Below, in pieces: positions 7,603 through 15,897 of a stretch of 39,080 bases of DNA. This DNA is from Pelagibacteraceae bacterium BACL5 MAG-120820-bin39. GTDB lineage: Bacteria; Pseudomonadota; Alphaproteobacteria; Pelagibacterales; Pelagibacteraceae. The stretch spans positions 1 to 39,080 of the forward strand of contig LIBV01000001.1 in assembly GCA_001438335.1 (NCBI GenBank), written 5' to 3'. Positions within the stretch are counted from its first letter, which is position 1; every line of letters begins with the position of its first letter. The position numbers were made by a program, and so were the translations under genes. A model generated the notes under the pieces. It worked only from the letters and a program-made list of their open reading frames with translations. It had not been told where the DNA came from and searched no databases.

Positions 7603-8199
7603 ATGAAACACGAATTTAGAATAATTGCTGATTTAATAGAAGCCAACAGCAGAGTAATTGATGTAGGCTGTGGTGACGGTGTATTAATGGATTTTTTAAA
7701 ACAAAATAAAAATATAGATGTTAGAGGTTTAGAAATTTCAAAAGATAAAGTTCAAAAATGTATCTCAAAAGGGTTAACTGTTATTGAAGGGAATGCAGAA
7801 AGTGATTTAAAACAATTTCCTAATCACTCATTTGATTATGCTGTTTTAAGTCAAACTTTACAGGCTTTTCTTAATCCTGAAATTGTAATTAATGAACTTT
7901 TAAGGGTTGGAAAAAAAGCAATAGTAACTATTCCAAATTTTGGATATTGGAAAGTAAGATTGCATTTACTTATTAAAGGAACAATGCCTGTAACCGAAAC
8001 ACTTCCAGATCAATGGTATAATACTGCAAATTTACATATGTGTACTATCAAAGATTTTTTTAATTTTGCCACAGAAAAGAATTTTAAAATAAAGAGCTCT
8101 TTAGCATTAAGTAAAGAAGAGGTATCAGAAATCAAAAATTCAAATTTAAGTTTTAAAAATTTTTTTGCAGATTTAGGAATTTTTATAATTGAAAAATAA
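7603..8199 (+). CDS. metW: Methionine biosynthesis protein MetW
   Basis: A 198-residue class I methyltransferase-fold protein with a SAM-binding motif VIDVGCGDG at residues 18-26. It is the usual partner of metX in alphaproteobacteria and is thought to be needed for full MetX activity; whether it methylates anything is unclear. It directly follows metX (2-bp gap), so it should share the SAM-II control. The length is typical. Conserved MetW stretches (TIPNFGYWKVR, then LPDQWYNTANLHMCT) are present. Confidence 0.92.
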   Translation: MKHEFRIIADLIEANSRVIDVGCGDGVLMDFLKQNKNIDVRGLEISKDKVQKCISKGLTVIEGNAESDLKQFPNHSFDYAVLSQTLQAFLNPEIVINELLRVGKKAIVTIPNFGYWKVRLHLLIKGTMPVTETLPDQWYNTANLHMCTIKDFFNFATEKNFKIKSSLALSKEEVSEIKNSNLSFKNFFADLGIFIIEK

Positions 8200-8200
8200 A

Positions 8201-8920
8201 ATGAAAGTTGAAATTATTTCATGTCTACAAGATAATTATAGTTATTTAATTATTGATGAAAATGAAAATGTAGCTTGCGTTGTTGATCCAAGTGAAGCTC
8301 ACCCTATTTCAAATTTTATTGATAAAAAAAAAATTAAACTAAAATATATTTTAAATACGCATCATCACTATGATCATATCGGAGGTAATCAAGAATTAAA
8401 AAAAAGATATAACTGTGAAATTGTTGGATTTAAAGGTGACAAACACAGAATACCTGGAATTGATATTATGGTTGATGACAACCAACTTTGGGAAGCAAAT
8501 AACTTTAAATCAAAAATAATTCATATACCCGGTCATACAAGTGGGCATATATGTTTTTACTTTTTCAACGAAAAAATTATTTTTACAGGTGATACTCTAT
8601 TCTCACTTGGCTGTGGAAGAATTTTTGAAGGCACTTATAATCAGATGTTCAATTCTCTTAATAAATTTAAAAAATTTCCTGAAGAAACAAAAATTTATTG
8701 TGGACATGAATATACTCTAAAAAATTCAGAATTTTGTTTGAAATATGATCCTAACAATTTGAAACTTAAAAATAAAATTAAAGAAATAAAATCTAAATTA
8801 TCAAATAACCTGCCGACACTTCCTTCCACTATAAAAGATGAGTTGGAATGCAATGTATTTTTAAAAGTAAAAGACTTAGAAAACTTCTCAAAATTAAGAG
8901 ATTTAAAGGATAATTTCTAA
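8201..8920 (+). CDS. gloB: Hydroxyacylglutathione hydrolase (glyoxalase II)
   Basis: This 239-residue metallo-beta-lactamase-fold hydrolase cleaves S-lactoylglutathione in methylglyoxal detoxification. The binuclear metal site is visible: THHHYDH (53-59), His112 (PGHTSGH), Asp131 (TGDTLF) and His169 (CGHEYT). I chose the ATG at 8201, which is 1 bp after the metW stop. An in-frame TTG at 8189 would add four residues (MKNK) and overlap metW, which is less likely. It is probably co-transcribed with metXW, though unrelated in pathway. Confidence 0.92.
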   Translation: MKVEIISCLQDNYSYLIIDENENVACVVDPSEAHPISNFIDKKKIKLKYILNTHHHYDHIGGNQELKKRYNCEIVGFKGDKHRIPGIDIMVDDNQLWEANNFKSKIIHIPGHTSGHICFYFFNEKIIFTGDTLFSLGCGRIFEGTYNQMFNSLNKFKKFPEETKIYCGHEYTLKNSEFCLKYDPNNLKLKNKIKEIKSKLSNNLPTLPSTIKDELECNVFLKVKDLENFSKLRDLKDNF

Positions 8921-8930
8921 CTTATTCGGC

Positions 8931-8958
8931 TTGACTAAAGCCTTACTCGGACTATATT
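8931..8958 (+). promoter_or_regulatory. Predicted promoter of the rplU-rpmA operon (TTGACT-N16-TATATT)
   Basis: TTGACT (8931-8936) and TATATT (8953-8958) are separated by 16 bp, within the 65-bp gloB-rplU spacer. Each hexamer matches the sigma70 consensus at five of six positions. Transcription would start near 8965, leaving a leader of about 20 nt before rplU. A strong promoter is expected for ribosomal protein genes. Confidence 0.7.
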
Positions 8959-8985
8959 GCTGTTACAAAATTTAAGAATAACATT

Positions 8986-9384
8986 ATGTCATACGCAGTA
9001 ATACAAACAGGTGGAAAACAATACAAAGTGAAATCTGGGGAAATCCTTAAGATTGAAAAGCTAGTAGATTCAAAGCCTGATACAAAAATAGAATTTAAGG
9101 AAATCTTGGCTTATGGAGATGATAAAACTATAGAGATTGGTGCTCCAACTGTAGAGGGAGCTAAGGTTGAGGCAGATTTAATTAAAAATAGTAAAAATAG
9201 AACTATTTTAATTTTCAAAAAAAGAAGAAGACAAAATTCAAGAAGAAAAAATGGTCATAGACAACAATACTCTTTAATTAGAATTAACAAAATTTTTGCA
9301 AAAGATGGAAAACTACTATCAGAAGCAGAAAAGATTTCTACGCCTTCTAAAATTGAAGAAACAACAGAAGTAGTTAAAAAATAA
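8986..9384 (+). CDS. rplU: Large ribosomal subunit protein L21
   Basis: A 132-residue L21 homologue that binds 23S rRNA in the 50S subunit. The N-terminus MSYAVIQTGGKQYKV and the basic stretch IFKKRRRQNSRRKNGHRQQYS (about 76-96) are diagnostic. The E. coli protein is about 103 residues; here roughly 25 extra C-terminal residues (about 108-132), Lys/Glu-rich, extend the chain, as in several alphaproteobacteria. rpmA follows after 11 bp. Confidence 0.96.
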   Translation: MSYAVIQTGGKQYKVKSGEILKIEKLVDSKPDTKIEFKEILAYGDDKTIEIGAPTVEGAKVEADLIKNSKNRTILIFKKRRRQNSRRKNGHRQQYSLIRINKIFAKDGKLLSEAEKISTPSKIEETTEVVKK

Positions 9385-9395
9385 TTAGGTAATTT

Positions 9396-9650
9396 ATGGC
9401 AACAAAAAAAGCAGGTGGATCATCCAGAAACGGTCGAGATAGTGCTGGCCGAAGACTTGGTGTAAAAAAATACGGTGGTGAAACTGTAATTCCTGGAAAT
9501 ATAATTGTAAGACAAAGAGGAACAAGAATTTTTCCTGGAGAAAACGTTGGAATGGGAAAAGATCATTCTATTTTTTCAGTAGTCAAAGGCAAAGTAGTAT
9601 TTAAAAAATCTAAATCAGATAGAACTTTCGTTTCAGTAAAACCCAATTAA
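9396..9650 (+). CDS. rpmA: Large ribosomal subunit protein L27
   Basis: An 84-residue L27 homologue, located near the peptidyl-transferase centre. The signature MATKKAGGSSRNGRDS at the N-terminus and the GVKKYGGE segment are clear, and the length is standard. There is no Firmicute-type cleavable N-terminal leader. It sits between rplU and obgE in the widely conserved order L21-L27-Obg. Confidence 0.97.
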   Translation: MATKKAGGSSRNGRDSAGRRLGVKKYGGETVIPGNIIVRQRGTRIFPGENVGMGKDHSIFSVVKGKVVFKKSKSDRTFVSVKPN

Positions 9651-9653
9651 TAG

Positions 9654-9675
9654 TACAACTTAAATAGGTGTTGTA
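9654..9675 (+). promoter_or_regulatory. Hairpin presenting the obgE ribosome-binding site in its loop
   Basis: TACAAC (9654-9659) and GTTGTA (9670-9675) form a perfect 6-bp stem with a 10-nt loop. The Shine-Dalgarno-like AGGTG (9666-9670), 7 nt from the obgE ATG at 9678, sits in the loop and enters the stem by one base. It could tune obgE translation relative to rpmA. The pairing is seen; the role is inferred. Confidence 0.4.
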
Positions 9676-9677
9676 TT

Positions 9678-10661
9678 ATGAAATTTTTAGATCAAGTTAA
9701 AATTTACGTAAAAGCTGGCAATGGTGGCGATGGCTCTCCTAGTTTCAGAAGAGAAAAATTTATTGAATACGGCGGCCCAGATGGAGGCGATGGTGGTAAA
9801 GGTGGTTCAGTAGTTTTAAAATCTGAACAAAACTTAAATACATTAATTGATTATCGGTATCAACAACACCATAAAGCTCAAAGAGGTGAAAACGGTTCTG
9901 GTCAAAACAGGACTGGTAAAGGTGGAGAAGATTTAATTTTAAAGGTTCCGATCGGTACACAAGTTTTTGAAGAAGATAATAAAACTCTTATTTATGACTT
10001 TAATAAAGAAGGTGAAGAATTTGTAGCTGCAGCAGGTGGCAAAGGTGGCTTAGGAAATACTAGATTTAAAAGTTCAACTAATAGAGCTCCTAAAAAATTT
10101 ACCAAAGGTTCTAAAGGTGAGGAATTTGTAATATGGTTACAACTTAAAACAATTGCAGATATTGGCATAATTGGTTTACCAAATGCCGGAAAATCTAGCT
10201 TGTTGGCTGCGGTAACAAATGCCAGTCCTAAAATAGCAAATTATAAATTTACAACACTTAATCCAAATTTAGGGGTTGCATCTTATGATGACAAAGAAAT
10301 CACACTTGCAGATATTCCTGGTCTTGTCGAAGGGGCACATGAAGGAGTTGGTTTAGGAATTCAATTTTTAAAACATATCGAAAGATGCAAATGCCTACTA
10401 CATTTGATTGATATTACCAATGTAGATTTAAATAATTCTTATAACCAAGTAAAAAAGGAATTAAAATCTTACAGTCCAGATCTCTTAAAGAAAAAAGAGT
10501 TAGTCGTGTTAAATAAAATTGATCTAGTAGACGAAGAAATGGTTAAAGAAATTTTGGAAGATTTTTCAAAAGATAAAAATGTAGAAGTTGTAACTTTAAC
10601 AACATTTGATAGAGATTCTATCTCTAAAATAAAGTCTAAATTAATCTCATATGCTGCTTAA
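9678..10661 (+). CDS. obgE: Obg family GTPase (ribosome assembly)
   Basis: This 327-residue essential GTPase acts in 50S subunit maturation. Residues 1-160 are the glycine-rich Obg fold (YGGPDGGDGGKGG at about 31-43, AAAGGKGGLGNTRF at 117-130). The G domain follows: G1 GLPNAGKSS (166-174), a G3 DIPGL segment, and G4 NKID near 280. There is no C-terminal OCT domain, which is normal for many short Obg proteins. Its end overlaps proB by 11 bp. Confidence 0.96.
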   Translation: MKFLDQVKIYVKAGNGGDGSPSFRREKFIEYGGPDGGDGGKGGSVVLKSEQNLNTLIDYRYQQHHKAQRGENGSGQNRTGKGGEDLILKVPIGTQVFEEDNKTLIYDFNKEGEEFVAAAGGKGGLGNTRFKSSTNRAPKKFTKGSKGEEFVIWLQLKTIADIGIIGLPNAGKSSLLAAVTNASPKIANYKFTTLNPNLGVASYDDKEITLADIPGLVEGAHEGVGLGIQFLKHIERCKCLLHLIDITNVDLNNSYNQVKKELKSYSPDLLKKKELVVLNKIDLVDEEMVKEILEDFSKDKNVEVVTLTTFDRDSISKIKSKLISYAA

Positions 10662-11760
10662 AGACTCTAAAATCACAGTTATCAAAATTGGATCATCATT
10701 ACTAGTAGATGACAATAAAAAAATCAAAAAAAAATGGCTATCTAGTTTTGCAGAAGATATTCAAAAACTTAAGTCAAAAAATCAAAAAATAATAATCGTC
10801 AGCTCAGGAGCTATTGCTCTTGGATGTATTAAAATGAATATTAACAAAAAAAATCTAAAATTAGATAAAAGCCAAGCAATTGCATCAATTGGGCAAATTG
10901 AATTAATGAATTTATTTTCTCAAACTTTTGAGAAACATCAGCTTAATATTTCACAAATATTACTTACCCTTGAAGATACAGAAGAAAGAAGAAGATCTCT
11001 TAATGCCAAAAGAACCTTTGAGAATCTTTTTGATTTAAATTTTATTCCAGTAGTTAATGAAAATGATACTATAGCAACTAGTGAAATAAAGTATGGTGAT
11101 AACGACAGATTAGCATCCCGTGTTGCTCAAATAACTAATGCCGATACATTGATTTTATTATCAGACGTAAATGGTCTTTATAATAAAAACCCTAAAATCC
11201 ATAAGGATGCCAAGCTGATAAAAAAAATTAATGATTTAAATAAATATTTAAAAAAAATAGATATTAAAGGTGTAAACGAATATGGCAGCGGAGGTATGCA
11301 TACAAAAATAGAGGCTGCAAAAATATGTCAGCTATCAGGATGTTCAATGGTAATTGCTAATGGTTTACATTTAAATCCAATTACAGAAATAATAAAAAAA
11401 AATAATTGCACCTGGTTTTTACCTAAAGTATCTAAATTAGATGCACGAAAAAAATGGATTATTAGTTCTATTTCTCCAAAAGGAGAATTAATAATTGATG
11501 ATGGTGCAAAAAAAGCACTCAAAAATGGTAAAAGCTTATTAGCAGCTGGAATTAAGAAAGTTTCTGGAAAATTTAAAAAAGGTGACCATATTAAAATTCT
11601 AGATAAAAAAAATAAAGAATTTGCTAGAGGCTTAAGTTCATTTTCATCTGAAGAAATTAATAAAATTTTAGGTCAACATTCTAAAGATATTGAAAGAATA
11701 TTGGGATATATTTCAAAATCTGAAGTTGTTCATAAAGATGATATGGTAAAAATTAAATGA
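10651..11760 (+). CDS. proB: Glutamate 5-kinase
   Basis: A 369-residue two-domain enzyme: an N-terminal amino-acid kinase domain (IKIGSSLL near 12-19, SSGAIALG near 51-58, and VNENDT plus YGDNDRLA in the substrate/nucleotide region) and a C-terminal PUA domain from about residue 275. It phosphorylates glutamate in proline synthesis. The ATG lies inside the end of obgE (11-bp overlap), and the stop overlaps the proA start by 4 bp (ATGA), so the three are translationally coupled. Confidence 0.95.
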   Translation: MLLKDSKITVIKIGSSLLVDDNKKIKKKWLSSFAEDIQKLKSKNQKIIIVSSGAIALGCIKMNINKKNLKLDKSQAIASIGQIELMNLFSQTFEKHQLNISQILLTLEDTEERRRSLNAKRTFENLFDLNFIPVVNENDTIATSEIKYGDNDRLASRVAQITNADTLILLSDVNGLYNKNPKIHKDAKLIKKINDLNKYLKKIDIKGVNEYGSGGMHTKIEAAKICQLSGCSMVIANGLHLNPITEIIKKNNCTWFLPKVSKLDARKKWIISSISPKGELIIDDGAKKALKNGKSLLAAGIKKVSGKFKKGDHIKILDKKNKEFARGLSSFSSEEINKILGQHSKDIERILGYISKSEVVHKDDMVKIK

Positions 11761-13007
11761 AAAATAAATTAATTCTTGTTGGCAAGAATGCAAGAAAAGC
11801 AGCCAATATAAAAATTAGCAAAAAAATTAAAAATAAAGTTTTAAATGATTATTGTAATCTATTATTAAAAAATAAAAAATTAATTATTAAAGAAAATTTA
11901 AAAGATATAAAAATAGCAACCCAAAAAAAAATAAAAGAAAATTTAATCAACAGATTAATTCTTAATGAAAAAAAAATATTACAAATAATTAAATCTCTTA
12001 AACAAATTATTAAACTCAAAGATCCTACCAACGAAGTTCTTGAAAAATGGAAAAGACCAAATGGATTAACAATTTCTAAGGTAACAATACCAATTGGAGT
12101 TATTGGGGTTATTTATGAGAGTAGGCCTAATGTAACTTGTGATGTTGCAGCATTATGCTTTAAGTCAGGCAATCCAGTTATTCTAAAAGGTGGTTCTGAA
12201 GCATTGAATTCAAATAAAATTTTGTCCAAATTTTTTAGAGTTGCATTAAAAAAAAATGGAATAAATGAAAATTTTATTCAATTGATAAACTCTAGAAAAA
12301 GAGAAGTTGTTGATTATTTGCTCACAAAAATGAAAAATTTTATTGATGTTATTATTCCTAGGGGAGGAAAAAGTTTAGTTAAAAAAGTTCAGCAATATTC
12401 TAATATCCCGGTTATTAGTCACTTAGAAGGAAACTGCCATACCTATGTTGACAAAGATGCTGATTTAAACATGGCAATCAAAATTGTTCACAATGCTAAA
12501 TTAAGAAATACAGCTATTTGTGGTGCAACAGAAACTATTTTATTTCACAAAAAAATTATAAATAAATTTGTTAATCCAGTTTTAAAAAAATTAGCCGATA
12601 ATGGTTGTAAAATAATTGCCGATACAGTTATAAAAAAAAGATACAAAGGTTTATCTATTAAGGCTACAAATAAAGATTGGTCCAAAGAATATTTGTCATC
12701 AGTAGTATCTGTTAAATCAGTAAATAATTTAGAAGATGCAATTAATCATATTAATACTTATGGCACTATGCATACAGACTCCATCATAACCCAAAATAAA
12801 AACACAGCTGATAATTTTTTAAAAAATGTAAAAAGCTCAATTGCAATGCATAATACATCTACACAATTTGCAGATGGTGGAGAATTTGGTTTTGGTGGTG
12901 AAGTTGGAATATCTACTAATACGTTGCCACCGAGAGGACCTGTTGGTCTAAATCAATTAGTTTCTTATAAATACAAAGTCACCAGCAATGGACAAATAAG
13001 GGATTAA
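11757..13007 (+). CDS. proA: Gamma-glutamyl phosphate reductase (glutamate-5-semialdehyde dehydrogenase)
   Basis: This 416-residue NADPH-dependent aldehyde-dehydrogenase-superfamily enzyme reduces gamma-glutamyl phosphate, the second step of proline synthesis. Conserved segments are PIGVIGVIYESRPNV, KSGNPVILKGGSEA, the active-site cysteine region NTAICGATET and the C-terminal GEFGFGGEVGIST. The length is standard. It overlaps proB by 4 bp, and the next gene begins 1 bp after its stop. Confidence 0.96.
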   Translation: MKNKLILVGKNARKAANIKISKKIKNKVLNDYCNLLLKNKKLIIKENLKDIKIATQKKIKENLINRLILNEKKILQIIKSLKQIIKLKDPTNEVLEKWKRPNGLTISKVTIPIGVIGVIYESRPNVTCDVAALCFKSGNPVILKGGSEALNSNKILSKFFRVALKKNGINENFIQLINSRKREVVDYLLTKMKNFIDVIIPRGGKSLVKKVQQYSNIPVISHLEGNCHTYVDKDADLNMAIKIVHNAKLRNTAICGATETILFHKKIINKFVNPVLKKLADNGCKIIADTVIKKRYKGLSIKATNKDWSKEYLSSVVSVKSVNNLEDAINHINTYGTMHTDSIITQNKNTADNFLKNVKSSIAMHNTSTQFADGGEFGFGGEVGISTNTLPPRGPVGLNQLVSYKYKVTSNGQIRD

Positions 13008-13008
13008 T

Positions 13009-13530
13009 TTGAATATTAAAAAAATTAAAATTGGCGTATTGGGTGGGTCCTTCGATCCTGCCCATAAAGGTCACCTGGCTATTTCAAAAGAGGCCAAGAA
13101 ACTTTTCAAATTAAAATATGTTATATGGGCAGTCACTGAAAAAAATCCTTTTAAAATAAATAATCCAAAAAATTTAATCGAAAGAATTAAAAATTGTAAA
13201 AAAATTATAAAACTAAATAATTTTATTAAAGTTAAATTTTATGAAAATGATATAAAATCCAACAAAACGATTGACTTAGTAAATCATTTAAAAAAAAACC
13301 CAAAATATGAAGTTTATTTTTTGATGGGAGCAGACAATTTAATTAACTTTCATAAATGGCATAAATGGAAATTAATTTCACAAAAGTGTAATATTGTGGT
13401 TTTTGATAGACAGGGCTATAAAAAAAAATCATTAAAATCAAAGGCATTTAAAACGTTGGATAATAATGTATTAACTTTTGTTAAATTTAATAAAGTCAAC
13501 ATTTCGTCTTCTCAATTAAGAAAAATTTGA
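13009..13530 (+). CDS. nadD: Nicotinate-nucleotide adenylyltransferase, C-terminally short
   Basis: This transferase makes deamido-NAD from nicotinate mononucleotide and ATP. The nucleotidyltransferase motif GGSFDPAHKGHL lies at residues 12-23; MGADNLINFHKWHKW is the typical NadD mid-segment. The ISST-xR-type motif appears as ISSSQLRK at the extreme C-terminus (about 165-172), and the protein then stops at residue 173. Most NadD proteins continue for about 20-30 residues beyond this motif. Only 17 bp separate the stop from rsfS, so no frameshifted tail fits. It starts at TTG, 1 bp after proA. Confidence 0.88.
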   Translation: MNIKKIKIGVLGGSFDPAHKGHLAISKEAKKLFKLKYVIWAVTEKNPFKINNPKNLIERIKNCKKIIKLNNFIKVKFYENDIKSNKTIDLVNHLKKNPKYEVYFLMGADNLINFHKWHKWKLISQKCNIVVFDRQGYKKKSLKSKAFKTLDNNVLTFVKFNKVNISSSQLRKI

Positions 13531-13547
13531 TACTGTAAAACTAATTA

Positions 13548-13898
13548 ATGGATAAAACTTCAGATCTTAAAGAAATCATCATTCAAACTTTAGACTCTAA
13601 CAAAGCTCAAGATATTGTTACCATAGACCTTAAAGATAAAAGTTCTATGGCAGATTATATGATAATAGCAAGTGGTACATCTTCAAGACATATTCAATCA
13701 TTATCAGAACAGGTTTTAGAAAAATTAAAAGATAATGGAATTAAAAATTCTAAAATTGAAGGTAAAGAAAGTACTGAGTGGAAATTGGTAGATGGTATAG
13801 ATTTAATAGTTCATATCTTTCATCCTGAAAAAAGAAAATTTTATGAGTTAGAAAAAATATGGTCTGAATTAATACCTAAAGAAAAAGTAATGATATGA
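13548..13898 (+). CDS. rsfS: Ribosome silencing factor RsfS
   Basis: This 116-residue member of the RsfS/Iojap/YbeB family binds L14 and blocks subunit joining under nutrient limitation. The conserved core DLKDKSSMADYMIIASGTSSRH, about residues 26-47, and the EGKESTEWKLVDGIDLIVHIF segment are present. It lies between nadD and ctpA; the widely conserved nadD-rsfS pairing supports both calls. The stop overlaps the ctpA ATG by 4 bp (ATGA). Confidence 0.95.
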   Translation: MDKTSDLKEIIIQTLDSNKAQDIVTIDLKDKSSMADYMIIASGTSSRHIQSLSEQVLEKLKDNGIKNSKIEGKESTEWKLVDGIDLIVHIFHPEKRKFYELEKIWSELIPKEKVMI

Positions 13899-15034
13899 AA
13901 AAATTTAAACTAATAATATTTTTTTTAATTATTCACATAAGTTTTTTTCAAATTTCTCATTCAGTAGAAAATGAAATTTATAAAAAAATAGATTTATTTG
14001 GAGAAGTTTTAGAAAAAATTAATAAAGAATATGTGGATGAAATTAATCAATCAGAAAGTATGGACTCTGCAATTAATGGTCTTTTACAATCACTAGATCC
14101 TTACTCGGCATATATGACACCTGAGATTTTTGAAGAAATGCAAACAGAAACAAGTGGTGAATTTGGTGGACTTGGAATTGAAGTTGGCATGGAAGCGGGA
14201 GTAGTCAAAGTCATAACTCCAATGGATGGTACGCCTGCAGATAAGGCTGGTATAAAAGCTGGAGATTATATCGTAAAAATAAATGATACTCAGGTTCAAG
14301 GAAAATCTTTAAGTGAAGCTGTTGATTTAATGAGAGGACCTGTTGGATCTTCTATCGAATTGACGGTTAGAAGAAGAGGTGAAAAAAAAGCACTTACATT
14401 TAATATCACTAGAGAAATAATTGAAGTCCAATCAGTAAAATCTGATTTATTAGATAATAACATAGGCTATATAAGACTAACGTCTTTCAATGACAATAGT
14501 GGAGAGCAAATAGAAGATAAAATTAAAGAATTAAATAAAAACGATAATTTAAATGCTTACATTTTAGATTTAAGAAACAATCCAGGTGGATTGTTATCTC
14601 AAGCGATTAAAATTTCTGATTTTTTTTTAGATAATGGAGAAATAGTATCAACAAAAAGTCGCAAAGCTTCTGAAAATAGAAAATGGTTTGCCAAAAAAGG
14701 TGATATCACAGACGGTAAAACTTTAGTTGTATTAATTAATTATGGCTCCGCATCTGCTTCAGAAATTGTTGCTGGAGCATTAAAAGATCATAAGCGTGCA
14801 ATAATATTGGGCGAAAGAAGTTATGGAAAAGGATCGGTGCAATCAATAATTCCATTAAAAAATAGAGGCGCCATTAGATTAACAGTTGCAAAGTATTATT
14901 TACCCTCTGGAAAATCAATTTCTGAAGTTGGAGTTACACCAGACATAGAGGTTGTTGAAGATTCCGATGAATTTAGAATTAAAACTGAAACAGACAATCA
15001 GTTAAGTTACGCCATAAAATTATTAAACGGCTAA
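13895..15034 (+). CDS. ctpA: Carboxy-terminal processing protease (S41 family)
   Basis: A 379-residue periplasmic serine protease. Residues 1-23 form a signal peptide (MKKFK, then a hydrophobic core, then SHS). A PDZ domain covers about 88-170 (GGLGIEVGME, KAGDYIVKIND). The protease core has Ser287 in GSASASE and Lys312 in YGKGSVQ as the Ser-Lys dyad, 25 residues apart as in E. coli Prc. LRNNPGG (227-233) is also typical. It probably trims envelope proteins or cell-wall hydrolases. In many alphaproteobacteria rlmH and an EnvC-like gene lie between rsfS and ctpA; here both are absent. Confidence 0.94.
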   Translation: MKKFKLIIFFLIIHISFFQISHSVENEIYKKIDLFGEVLEKINKEYVDEINQSESMDSAINGLLQSLDPYSAYMTPEIFEEMQTETSGEFGGLGIEVGMEAGVVKVITPMDGTPADKAGIKAGDYIVKINDTQVQGKSLSEAVDLMRGPVGSSIELTVRRRGEKKALTFNITREIIEVQSVKSDLLDNNIGYIRLTSFNDNSGEQIEDKIKELNKNDNLNAYILDLRNNPGGLLSQAIKISDFFLDNGEIVSTKSRKASENRKWFAKKGDITDGKTLVVLINYGSASASEIVAGALKDHKRAIILGERSYGKGSVQSIIPLKNRGAIRLTVAKYYLPSGKSISEVGVTPDIEVVEDSDEFRIKTETDNQLSYAIKLLNG

Positions 15035-15035
15035 G

Positions 15036-15512
15036 ATGGATGAGAGATTTAAAAATTTACCGCTGCGAAGTGGAGTAGGTATTATTGTTGTAAATAAAGA
15101 TAATAAGGTTTTTGTCGCAAAAAGAATAGACAATCCCAAAGATTATTGGCAAATGCCTCAGGGAGGAGTTGATGAAGGAGAAGATTTTCTAACAGCTGCT
15201 TTTAGAGAGCTTGAGGAAGAAACTTCAATCAAAAATGTAAAGCTTATTAAAGAAATTGATGAAATGATTTCTTACGAGCTACCAAAAAATTTACTTGGAA
15301 TTATATGGAAAGGTAAATTTAGAGGTCAAAAACAAAAATGGTTTCTAATGAGATATCTTGGAAAAGATGAAGATATAAATATTAAAACAAAAAAGCCTGA
15401 ATTTTTAGATTGGAAATGGATAGAATTAGATGAAATTACCAATGTTGTAGTGGACTTTAAGCTTCATGTTTATCAATTACTTAAAGAAAAAGTAAAAAAA
15501 ATAATTAATTAA
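15036..15512 (+). CDS. rppH: RNA pyrophosphohydrolase (Nudix)
   Basis: A 158-residue Nudix hydrolase of the RppH/Ap4A-hydrolase type, which removes pyrophosphate from mRNA 5' ends. The Nudix box runs from Gly43 through Glu49 to RELEEETSI (57-65); the usual Gly near the end is Ser64, while the metal-binding Glu residues are intact. YWQMPQGG (38-44) is the RppH-type lead-in. It begins 1 bp after ctpA, the usual alphaproteobacterial ctpA-rppH order. Its end overlaps the convergent atpC by 8 bp. Confidence 0.9.
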   Translation: MDERFKNLPLRSGVGIIVVNKDNKVFVAKRIDNPKDYWQMPQGGVDEGEDFLTAAFRELEEETSIKNVKLIKEIDEMISYELPKNLLGIIWKGKFRGQKQKWFLMRYLGKDEDINIKTKKPEFLDWKWIELDEITNVVVDFKLHVYQLLKEKVKKIIN

Positions 15513-15897
15513 TAGATTTCAAAACTTCTATTTTTTGATCAGCTAAATATTTTGTTTGATCATTGATTTCGGCTTTTGAATTTACTTCTTCCGCCTGTTT
15601 TAATAATTCATCTATTTTGTTTTTGTCTAAATCTTTAAGATTTATAATTGAACTAGTTAAAATAGATAAATTATTGTCTTTAAACTCTATAATACCATCA
15701 TCGACATAAAATTTTTCCTCAACAGATTTGGTGATAACTTTAATGATCCCTGGTTTTAAAAAAGAAATAATAGAAATATGGTCTTTAAGTATTCCTATTT
15801 CACCTTCATAGGCAGGTACAACTACTTCTGTAACATCTTCTTTTAAAAGAAAAGATTTTTCTGGATTTACAATTTCTATTTTAAACTCTTCGCTCAT
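15505..15897 (-). CDS. atpC: ATP synthase F1 epsilon subunit
   Basis: This 130-residue subunit belongs to the F1 central stalk and couples rotation to catalysis and inhibition. The N-terminal beta-sandwich with VPAYEGEIGILKDH (about 27-40) is characteristic; the C-terminal helical hairpin occupies about 85-130. It is the last gene of the atpHAGDC operon; its start touches the atpD stop (1-bp overlap). It ends convergently with rppH. Confidence 0.93.
   Translation of the reverse strand: MSEEFKIEIVNPEKSFLLKEDVTEVVVPAYEGEIGILKDHISIISFLKPGIIKVITKSVEEKFYVDDGIIEFKDNNLSILTSSIINLKDLDKNKIDELLKQAEEVNSKAEINDQTKYLADQKIEVLKSIN

Noticed and set aside
8189..8200. Upstream TTG start for gloB
   Set aside because: It adds only four residues, overlaps metW by 11 bp, and an ATG follows 1 bp after the metW stop giving the standard GloB N-terminus.
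8928..8942. GGCTT-GACTA-AAGCC hairpin after gloB, considered as a terminator
   Set aside because: No U-run follows, and the sequence overlaps the -35 of the rplU promoter, so it is more likely part of the promoter region.
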